NCBI GenBank assembly: GCA_910577335.1
Contig: CAJTMJ010000047.1
Span: forward strand, 1-24,824
Direction: 5' to 3'
Length of the DNA stretch: 24,824 bases
Origin: an uncultured Duncaniella sp.
GTDB taxonomy: Bacteria; Bacteroidota; Bacteroidia; Bacteroidales; Muribaculaceae
Below, piece by piece: positions 15,327 through 21,228 of this stretch; positions within the stretch are counted from its first letter, which is position 1; each line of letters begins with the position of its first letter. The notes below the pieces were generated by a model. It saw only the letters and a list, made by a program, of their open reading frames with translations. It ran no database searches and was not told the DNA's origin. The position numbers were made by a program, and so were the translations under genes.

Positions 15327-15789
15327 CGGTATCTGTAGCCATCGCTAATGCTTCAGCCGTGGCTGCGTTGATTATCTCTTCGCGGTTACCCCTAAACTTC
15401 GCCACTGTCGCTCGGCAATAGCCGTCGGCGGTGGCGACTGCTATGCATACAGTCCCTACAGGCTTCTCCGGGCTTCCTCCGCCGGGTCCGGCTATGCCGC
15501 TTGTGGCGGCTGCCACTTGTGCCCCGGTGGCATTCAGCACACCTTGCGCCATCTCTCTCACCACGGGGAGGCTCACTGCGCCGTTTTCAGCCAGTGTCTC
15601 CTCCTTCACCCCGAGAATACGCATCTTCACCTCGTTGTTATACGACACGACGCCACCCATGAATACCGATGACGACCCCGGTATCAGTGTGATCTGATGC
15701 GCTATATTTCCACCTGTGCAGCTCTCGGCAGAGGCAAATGTTACCCCCGCCTCACCACACACCTTAAGTAATTCTAATGCCTGATTCAT
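15268..15789 (-). CDS. pncC: CinA C-terminal domain protein, nicotinamide-nucleotide amidase
   Basis: The 173-residue stand-alone CinA C-terminal domain has the active-site motif A21-ESCTGG27 and the SGIAGPGGGSPEKPVGTV block. These enzymes deamidate nicotinamide mononucleotide to nicotinic acid mononucleotide in NAD recycling. The conserved domain ends near AEALAMATD; the final about 18 residues (TVKAQCRGNCRQGQTEG..) are unusual and are read antisense through the end of the convergent lipoprotein gene. The gene follows tsaD on the same strand, as in related genomes, but an 842-base repeat region now separates them. Confidence 0.93.
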   Translation of the reverse strand: MNQALELLKVCGEAGVTFASAESCTGGNIAHQITLIPGSSSVFMGGVVSYNNEVKMRILGVKEETLAENGAVSLPVVREMAQGVLNATGAQVAAATSGIAGPGGGSPEKPVGTVCIAVATADGYCRATVAKFRGNREEIINAATAEALAMATDTVKAQCRGNCRQGQTEGQDR

Positions 15790-16631
15790 ATCTTACTCCA
15801 AAGTATCCCCTGACGAGTCAGGGGTCTAACCAGCCACCTGAATAGATCCGGGAACTAACCGCCCCCGGATGAATCCGGGGGATAACAACAATAACATCCT
15901 ACGCGGTCCCCCAGAAGTATCAGGGGGCTAACCATAATAACGTCCTCTGCGAGGACTCCGTAGCCGAGCCGCCCTGCCCCTCCCCCCCCGGATGGATCCG
16001 GGGGCTAACCACAATAACGTCCTCTGCGAGGACTGCGCCGCCGACCCGTCCATCCATCCCCCTGACAGGTCAGGGGGCTAACCAAGATAACGTCGTCTGC
16101 GACGACTCCGATTCGGGTGGCTGCTGTCCCGTCGCCCCGTCCCCGTCCCCCCGATTAGCATCGAGGGGTTAACCAATACATCGTCGTCTGCGACGACTCC
16201 GATGCGGGTAGCGGCTATCCCTGTCACCTCGTCCCTCCTCCCCCGATTAGCATCGAAGGGTTAACCAAGATATCGTCGTCTGTGACGACTTCGATGCGAG
16301 TAGGCGATTCCCTTGTAGTCCTCGCAGAGGACTATGTTGTGGTTAACCCCCTGACCTGTCAGGGGGACAGCACCCATCATCCACCCCCAGTCGCCGCCGG
16401 CGACGTTCTCGTGGTTAACCCCCTGACTCGTCAGGGGGAGAGACAGGACTCCACCCTCCATCCCAGTAGTCCTCGCAGAGGACGCTATCATAGTTAACCC
16501 CTCGATGCTAATCGGGGGGATGGGGAGGGAGATGGGGGCAGGTAGATGGAGGACATGGAGAGGGCGCCGCAGAATCAACTGTCCATTGTCAACTGTCAAT
16601 TGAAAAATTGTCAACTGTCAATTGTCAATTT
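15790..16631. repeat. Cluster A of dual-hairpin intergenic repeats (8 complete units)
   Basis: The whole 842-base gap between tsaD and pncC is made of 49-50 bp units: hairpin A (15 bp), 8 variable bases, GGTTAA, hairpin B. Five units face left (15908-15956, 15985-16033, 16058-16106, 16148-16197, 16240-16289). Three face right (16318-16366, 16390-16438, 16469-16518). Lone hairpin-B copies at 15807-15824 and 15862-15881 look like decayed units. Hairpin A alleles: GTCCTC/GAGGAC, GTCGTC/GACGAC, GTCGCC/GGCGAC. Hairpin B alleles: CCCCCTGAC/GTCAGGGGG, CCCCCGGAT/ATCCGGGGG, and CCCC(T)CGAT/ATCG(A)GGGG. No protein frame is credible here. Confidence 0.85.
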
Positions 16632-16639
16632 TCAATTGA
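16577..16639 (-). repeat. ATTGACA-type tandem array at the tsaD stop codon
   Basis: On the minus strand the tsaD stop TGA is part of ATTGA, and heptamer-like units ATTGACA / GTTGACA / ATGGACA continue for about 55 bases. Such arrays are common in Bacteroidota genomes (translated shadows read like QLSIVNC). The same array in the same relation to the stop occurs after the OmpA-like gene. Confidence 0.8.
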
Positions 16640-17651
16640 TCGAAAATCTCGCATACGGCACCTCGTCATATCTACAAAACTTCTTATCAAGATACTTATA
16701 ATATCCCGCTATCGCCACCATCGCCGCATTGTCGGTGGTGAAAAGCCTTGGCGGGATAAACGCCGTGAGGTGATGGCGCTCGCAGTAGTCGGCTACGGCG
16801 GCACGAACACCAGAATTGGCAGACACACCGCCACCTATAGCCACAGTCTTGACTCCCGTCTGCTTCACCGCCTTGTCAAGCTTGTCGATAAGTATGTCGA
16901 TTATGGTGCGTTGCAGCGAAGCCGCAAGGTCTGCCTTATTATTCTCGATGAAGTGCGGATCCTCCTTCAACGCATCACGCAGCGTATACAGAAAAGATGT
17001 CTTAAGTCCGCTGAAGCTATAGTCAAGACCAGCGATATGGGGCTTGGCAAACTTAAACCGTTTCGGATCACCCTCCGCAGCGAGTCGGTCGATGTGCGGA
17101 CCGCCGGGGTAGGGGAGTCCCATCACCTTCGCACACTTGTCAAACGCCTCGCCGGCAGCGTCGTCGATGGTCTGCCCCAGCACCTCCATGTCATTATAGT
17201 TTCTCACAAGGATTATCTGACTGTTGCCGCCCGACACCAAAAGGCACAGGTAGGGATACTCCGGCACCACATCCCCCTCCTCCCGGCGGATGAAATGCGA
17301 CAGCACATGCCCGTGAAGATGGTTCACATCCACTATCGGCACCCTAAGCCCAAGCGACATCCCCTTGGCAAACGATGTTCCCACCAGCAGCGACCCCAAT
17401 AGACCCGGACCGCGGGTAAACGCTATGGCGCTCAGCTCATGCTTGTCAACCCCTGCCCGGCGCAAAGCCGTGTCAACCACCGGAAGGATGTTCTGCTGAT
17501 GCGCCCTCGACGCCAGTTCAGGCACCACGCCGCCATACTCCGCATGTACCTCCTGCGAAGCTATGACATTGCTCATCAGCAACCCGTCACGTATAACCGC
17601 AGCCGACGTGTCATCACACGACGACTCGATACCTAATATAATAATACTCAT
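16632..17651 (-). CDS. tsaD: tRNA N6-adenosine threonylcarbamoyltransferase TsaD
   Basis: The 339-residue protein is full length for TsaD (Kae1/YgjD family), which transfers the threonylcarbamoyl group to A37 of ANN-decoding tRNAs with TsaB and TsaE. The ASKHA-fold start MSIIILGIESSCDDTSAAV is intact. The metal-binding histidines are H111 and H115 in VNHLHGHVLSH, the nucleotide-binding segment is LCLLVSGGNSQIILV, and the C-terminal TTDNAAMVAIAG holds the conserved Asp. The gene has a probable promoter at 17775-17804 and a leader of about 115 bases. Its stop codon lies inside an ATTGACA tandem array. Confidence 0.97.
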   Translation of the reverse strand: MSIIILGIESSCDDTSAAVIRDGLLMSNVIASQEVHAEYGGVVPELASRAHQQNILPVVDTALRRAGVDKHELSAIAFTRGPGLLGSLLVGTSFAKGMSLGLRVPIVDVNHLHGHVLSHFIRREEGDVVPEYPYLCLLVSGGNSQIILVRNYNDMEVLGQTIDDAAGEAFDKCAKVMGLPYPGGPHIDRLAAEGDPKRFKFAKPHIAGLDYSFSGLKTSFLYTLRDALKEDPHFIENNKADLAASLQRTIIDILIDKLDKAVKQTGVKTVAIGGGVSANSGVRAAVADYCERHHLTAFIPPRLFTTDNAAMVAIAGYYKYLDKKFCRYDEVPYARFSIN

Positions 17652-17774
17652 ACTCTCAATTCTATATGCTGTCCTATATAAGATGGGCTCTATATAAAGA
17701 AGAACTCACTATAAATATAAAGATGAATCATCAATTCTCTATATGAAGCTCATCCTGCCAATTCTATTTCCCTG

Positions 17775-17804
17775 CAAAATTAATCAAAATAAAACACGGA
17801 GCAA
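17775..17804 (-). promoter_or_regulatory. Promoter of tsaD
   Basis: On the minus strand TTG (17802-17804), 19 bases, then TAATTTTG (17775-17782), close to consensus. Transcription would begin near 17768, about 115 bases before the ATG. Confidence 0.5.
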
Positions 17805-17875
17805 TGTGCGTGCACAATAAAATGCACCTTAAACAATAAACACACACAGACTCCGAAGTGTATAGCAGCCCCGTA

Positions 17876-17994
17876 GTCCTCGCAGAGGACTGTGTAGTGG
17901 TTAACCCCCTGACCCGTCAGGGGGCAGAAGACCCTCCCTCCCCCAGTCGCCACCGGCGACGTTATCTCGATTACCCCCTGAGCCCCTCAGGGGG
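17876..17994 (+). repeat. Cluster B: dimer of dual-hairpin repeats
   Basis: Two right-facing units, 17876-17924 and 17946-17994, are 21 bases apart. The first has hairpin A GTCCTCGCAGAGGAC and the second GTCGCCACCGGCGAC. The second hairpin B has the shorter stem CCCCCTGA/TCAGGGGG with loop GCCCC, and GGTTAA is reduced to GATTA. This A1-then-A3 pairing recurs at 16318-16438, 20015-20126 and in cluster A/E relatives. Confidence 0.85.
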
Positions 17995-18274
17995 ATCCGG
18001 CAACGCCATCATGGTTCATGATCCGATCCGTCCGATATGTCCGATCCGTCCCCCTCCAAAATGTTAAAATCCCCATGATTTTTACTTTTCTTGAACAAAC
18101 AAAAGTTGAATAATGTTATAAATCCAAAACAGCACCAGAGCTGCTTCCGATGAAGTCGAATGGAGAGAGCCCGGGTGACGTTTCAACAAGAGATTTTAAC
18201 TAAGTCATACTTACTAAAAACTATTTTTAAAAGTATCAAAAAAACTTCATGTTTCATTTAACTATCACGAGAGA

Positions 18275-19483
18275 ATGAAAAAGAACACGTTACTCCTTGC
18301 AGCTATCGGCGGAATGCTGTTTAGCGCAAATGAAGCAATGGCTCAGGATGCTACCGCAGTCGTAGTGGAAGAAGAAGTTACCGTAGAGCCCGTAGATTGC
18401 AACGACCATTACAGCCCAGGTTCATGGAAAGATAATTGGTATCTCCAGTTAGGCGCCGGCATCCAGTCGCCTTTCGTTGAAAACAGCCGCGCAAAGGGTG
18501 ATGACTCCCGCAAGCTCACTGCCACATATAATTTAGGTGTAGGCCGCTGGATCTCCCCCTACTTAGGCTTCCGCTTCTCAGCCTATTACGGCACAATGCA
18601 CTGGAATCAGGGCGTCACAGCTTCAGCCCGCCTCGCAAATTTGAATGTTGACTTCATGTGGGACATGTTTAACTCAATCGGCGGCTACAACCCCCGGCGA
18701 GTATTCTCAATGGTTCCATACATCGGACTCGGAAGCTCATTCATCTATAAATTCCACCCCGAACTGGGCAACATCAAAGATGGCGACGGCAAAATCAAGT
18801 CAAACCAGTGGATGTTCCCCGTATCAGCCGGCTTGCAGCTCCGCTTCCGTCTGAGCGAATATGTTGACTTCTTCGCCGAAGGCCGCGCATCATTCTACGG
18901 CGACAACTTCAACAACGAAGCTTACGGAAAACCCGTTGACATAAACATCACCGCAATCGGCGGCTTCACCATCCACTTCACAGGCTCAAGCTTCAAGAAG
19001 TATAACCCCTGCGAATACATCGACGCCCTCAACAGCGCAAATGCCAAAGTCAACGACCTCCGTGGCGCACTCGCAACAACATCCGCAGCCCTCGCAGCTG
19101 CCGAAGCTCAGCTCCCATGCCCCGAAGTTACCGAAGTTCAGGCTGTTGAATCAGACATCACACTCTTCCCCACCGTACGCTTCAAGCTCAACTCAGCTTA
19201 CGTATCATCCGAGGAAATGGTCAACGTCTACAACATCGCCGAATTCATGAAGGCTAACCCCGACACCCAGATCATCGTTAGAGGCTACGCCGACGAAGAC
19301 ACCGGTACTTCCGAATACAACATGAAGCTCTCAGAACGCCGCGCACAGGCTGTGGCTGACATCCTCACCGGCGACTACGGCATCGACGCCAACCGCCTCA
19401 TCCTCGAAGCTGCCGGCAGCAACACCCAGATCTACGAAACCAACGACTGGAACCGCATCGTAATCTTCGCAGTGCCCGAATAA
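18275..19483 (+). CDS. OmpA-family outer-membrane protein
   Basis: The 402-residue protein has a Sec signal peptide cleaved after AMA (about residue 23), then an acidic VVVEEEVTVEP stretch. A beta-barrel domain (about 45-235) follows, with aromatic-ended strands such as WYLQLGAGIQSPF and FRFSAYYGTMHW. A short helical linker with Ala repeats (about 255-285) leads to the OmpA C-terminal peptidoglycan-binding domain (about 295-402): IIVRGYADEDTGTSEYNMKLSERRAQAV, where the Asp and Arg bind diaminopimelate. It tethers the outer membrane to the cell wall. Codons are strongly C-ending (AAC, ATC, GGC, CTC), consistent with high expression. A long leader (about 150 bases) is typical. Confidence 0.95.
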   Translation: MKKNTLLLAAIGGMLFSANEAMAQDATAVVVEEEVTVEPVDCNDHYSPGSWKDNWYLQLGAGIQSPFVENSRAKGDDSRKLTATYNLGVGRWISPYLGFRFSAYYGTMHWNQGVTASARLANLNVDFMWDMFNSIGGYNPRRVFSMVPYIGLGSSFIYKFHPELGNIKDGDGKIKSNQWMFPVSAGLQLRFRLSEYVDFFAEGRASFYGDNFNNEAYGKPVDINITAIGGFTIHFTGSSFKKYNPCEYIDALNSANAKVNDLRGALATTSAALAAAEAQLPCPEVTEVQAVESDITLFPTVRFKLNSAYVSSEEMVNVYNIAEFMKANPDTQIIVRGYADEDTGTSEYNMKLSERRAQAVADILTGDYGIDANRLILEAAGSNTQIYETNDWNRIVIFAVPE

Positions 19484-19486
19484 ATC

Positions 19487-19600
19487 CAATTGACAATTCA
19501 ATTGACAATGGACAATTGACAATGGACAATTGACAATTGACAATTGACAATTGATGGCTCAGCCACTTTACTCCGCAAAGAATTGACAATTGACAATTCC
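19487..19600 (+). repeat. ATTGACA tandem array after the OmpA-like gene
   Basis: CAATTGA / ACAATGG heptamer-type units run from 19487 to 19554, starting a few bases after the TAA at 19483. A small hairpin TGGC-TCA-GCCA (19555-19565) interrupts the array, which resumes at 19581-19599. A dual-hairpin repeat unit begins at 19602. Low-complexity array, not coding. Confidence 0.85.
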
Positions 19601-19601
19601 A

Positions 19602-19650
19602 GTCCTCGCAGAGGACGCTACCACGGTTAGCCCCCTGACCCGTCAGGGGG
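19602..19650 (+). repeat. Cluster C: single dual-hairpin repeat
   Basis: Hairpin A GTCCTCGCAGAGGAC (19602-19616), 8 bases, GGTTAG, and hairpin B (19631-19650, stem CCCCCTGAC/GTCAGGGGG) total 49 bp. It directly follows the ATTGACA array. Confidence 0.85.
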
Positions 19651-19682
19651 AGAGCCAGTCCCCCAGCCGGCGCCGCAGTACA

Positions 19683-19700
19683 GGCGCAATACATTGCGCC
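19683..19700. repeat. Third palindrome family, copy 1
   Basis: GGCGCAAT-AC-ATTGCGCC, preceded by GCAGTACA. A related palindrome preceded by GCAGTACG is at 24554-24572, with the stem changed in a compensatory way (AAT/ATT to TAT/ATA). Confidence 0.6.
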
Positions 19701-19816
19701 CTCCTCCGGCACCACTGAAATCAAAACGATAAATTGACGTAGCTCCCCTTGGCGAATAGAGATTCCCAAGGGGAGCTTTCATATCCCCCTGAGTCCCCCT
19801 GCACCCCCGTCCCCCT

Positions 19817-20126
19817 CCCCTCGATTATCATCGAGGGGTTAACCACGAAATCGTCGTCTGCGACGACTCCGCTGCGGGTAGGGGGCGCACCCAGCCGTCC
19901 ACCCCCTGCAGTCCTCTGCGCCCACGTCCCCTGTGGTCCTCGCAGAGGACTATGTTGTGGTTAACCCCCTGACCTGTCAGGGGTATACCGCATCCCACCG
20001 GCTCACGCTCCGTAGTCCTCGCAGAGGACGCCATCGTGGTTATCCCCCTGAGCCCCTCAGGGGGCAGATGAGCCTCCACTCTCCCTATAGTCGCCACCGG
20101 CGACGTTCTCTTTGTTATCCCCCTGA
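19817..20126. repeat. Cluster D: one left-facing and three right-facing dual-hairpin repeats
   Basis: Left-facing unit 19817-19867 has a perfect 9-bp hairpin B (CCCCTCGAT/ATCGAGGGG) and hairpin A GTCGTC/GACGAC. Right-facing units are 19936-19983, 20015-20064 and a truncated unit starting at 20090 (hairpin A GTCGCC/GGCGAC) whose hairpin B stops after CCCCCTGAC at about 20126. The truncation suggests decay or interrupted copying. Confidence 0.8.
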
Positions 20127-20181
20127 CATACCTTCCTCGCATGGCATCCCTCCTCAGATTAGTCCGATTCCCTCCTCCCCC

Positions 20182-20211
20182 TTGCCAATTGGAAAATTTT
20201 ACTTAAATTTG
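20182..20211 (+). promoter_or_regulatory. Promoter of the small helix-turn-helix gene
   Basis: TTG (20182-20184), 19 bases, then TAAATTTG (20204-20211). The leader would be about 170 bases; it is C-rich, and a 3'-part hairpin is possible (CCCGGGCGTCCCGG near 20265). Confidence 0.5.
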
Positions 20212-20390
20212 CCAAACAAAACCTATACCCATCCCGACGACGGAAATAAAACCTATCCTGTACCCCCGGGCGTCCCGGCCGAACATCCTCCCCGGCACCT
20301 GCACTCCCGCCATCCGCCGTCGGCACTATTTATTTATTCAAAAGCCCCGGGAGGAGGCTAAATGCGTATAATATCCCAAATCCCTACGTT

Positions 20391-20621
20391 ATGGAACCAA
20401 TAGGCACCATGATCAAGGAGGAACTCGAACGTCAGGAACGAAGCGTATCATGGTTCGCACGCAAACTAAGCTGCGACCGCTCAAACGTATACCGCCTCTT
20501 CCAGAAACACTCCATCGACACAGCCCTCCTGTCACGAATATCCGTCATCCTCAACCGAGACTTCTTCCGCGAACTCTCCGGCAACCTCCCCTCATCCATC
20601 GACAAATCCAACCCCCAGTAA
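20391..20621 (+). CDS. Small helix-turn-helix DNA-binding protein
   Basis: The 76-residue protein has a compact helix-turn-helix: VSWFARKLSCDRSNVYRLFQK (about 19-39), followed by DTALLSRISVILNRDFF. It resembles a family of small Bacteroidales regulators with the opening IGTMIKEELERQERSV and the ARKLxCDRSNVYR recognition segment. It is probably a DNA-binding regulator; targets are unknown. It lies alone between repeat cluster D and a long non-coding stretch, with a promoter at 20182-20211. The C-terminal 15 residues (LPSSIDKSNPQ) are disordered. Confidence 0.85.
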   Translation: MEPIGTMIKEELERQERSVSWFARKLSCDRSNVYRLFQKHSIDTALLSRISVILNRDFFRELSGNLPSSIDKSNPQ

Positions 20622-20669
20622 CCCTCCGGGACCATCCCTGACCGCTACCCTCCTCTCCCCCCTGTCCCC

Positions 20670-20695
20670 ACTTTGCCACGATTGCGTGGCAAAGT
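20670..20695 (+). terminator. Hairpin after the helix-turn-helix gene
   Basis: A perfect 11-bp stem, ACTTTGCCACG and CGTGGCAAAGT, has the loop ATTG. No T-run follows, so it may instead be an operator-like palindrome or mRNA end structure. Confidence 0.35.
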
Positions 20696-20733
20696 AGCCA
20701 CGCTATTCCCATCCCCCTCCGACTGCTATTCAC

Positions 20734-20863
20734 TACCTTTGTATCCTCCCATCTGAAGATTTTAAATACAATTATAGTTAAAGTAAAGGTAACTCCCCCG
20801 GCACCCCCGGAGGGGACATCATTACCAAGACAGGATGACGCTGCGACAGCGCCATCCTGTCTT
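20734..20863 (+). ncRNA. Candidate small RNA or leader transcript
   Basis: TACCTTTG (20734-20741) would start transcription near 20748, although no TTTG is seen at -33. The region ends in the hairpin 20827-20863: AAGACAGGATG pairs with CATCCTGTCTT (11 bp), and inside CGCTG pairs with CAGCG around CGA. The preceding GGTAAC..TTACC pair and the GC-rich core (CCCCCGGCACCCCCGGAGGGG-like) could form a second stem. The short AT tail (TCGTATTATG) is a weak terminator. Confidence 0.3.
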
Positions 20864-20910
20864 CGTATTATGAGGGCATACCTCTCCATCCCCTCCCCCC
20901 CTATACCTTA

Positions 20911-20945
20911 TAATATAATAAGACATGATAATATAATAAGACATG
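20911..20945 (+). repeat. Two-copy 18-bp AT-rich tandem repeat
   Basis: TAATATAATAAGACATG occurs at 20911-20927 and 20929-20945, one base apart. It lies upstream of the lipoprotein promoter, so it could be a protein-binding or A/T-rich bendable site. Confidence 0.6.
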
Positions 20946-21044
20946 CCTGATGAAAACATTCAAATTTAACACTTGTGTGAAAAATGCAACACTATTGTGT
21001 CATTCCTGCAATATCACAACCGCTTCCCCTATTATTCTTTGAGT

Positions 21045-21052
21045 TACCTTTG
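21045..21052 (+). promoter_or_regulatory. -7 promoter element of the surface lipoprotein gene
   Basis: TACCTTTG is a perfect -7 box. A TTTG at the standard -33 distance is not evident. Transcription near 21059 would give a leader of about 170 bases, AT-rich, which is common for highly expressed Bacteroidales surface proteins. Confidence 0.45.
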
Positions 21053-21228
21053 TACTAAAATTGTTTTCAACACACTTCATCGTACGCTAATTCTACTCGA
21101 ATTGTGCGTTATCCTTTGAAAATGTGCAATTTAAAGAATCTATCACCCTCACAGGTGCAACTAAATAAACCCTTTGGATATATAACAATCACCAAAATAA
21201 CCAAAGTTATAACTTAAATTTTTCTCTA

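Larger units (their letters stand above)
17652..18274. other. 623-base divergent gap between tsaD and the OmpA-like gene
   Basis: From left to right it holds the AT-rich tsaD leader with several CTATATA repeats (17652-17770), the tsaD promoter (17775-17804), repeat cluster B (17876-17994), and the about 200-base upstream region of the OmpA-like gene (18060-18274), which probably holds its promoter and a leader with a small hairpin (CAGC..GCTG near 18130). No protein gene is seen. Confidence 0.6.
20622..21228. other. 607-base gap before the large surface lipoprotein gene
   Basis: The gap contains an 11-bp hairpin ACTTTGCCACG-ATTG-CGTGGCAAAGT (20670-20695); a -7 element TACCTTTG (20734-20741); a strong long hairpin (20827-20863) with a GGTAA/TTACC pair (20788-20825) just before it; a tandem 18-bp AT repeat (20911-20945); and a second TACCTTTG (21045-21052) that probably starts the lipoprotein mRNA. 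No protein frame is convincing. Confidence 0.55.

Noticed and set aside
15800..16520. CRISPR array
   Set aside because: Units are palindromic with variable sequence in the stems, occur in both orientations, have no uniform unique spacers, and no cas gene is present.
16608..17402. 264-codon plus-strand frame
   Set aside because: It lies wholly on the opposite strand of tsaD, whose motifs are unambiguous. It has no recognisable domain.
19933..20361. 142-codon plus-strand frame
   Set aside because: It runs through repeat units and C-rich DNA, and the predicted protein is low complexity (Pro, Arg, Ser).
20551..20889. 112-codon minus-strand frame
   Set aside because: It overlaps the helix-turn-helix gene and continues through hairpins. 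Its composition (Gly/Arg-rich) follows from C-rich DNA.
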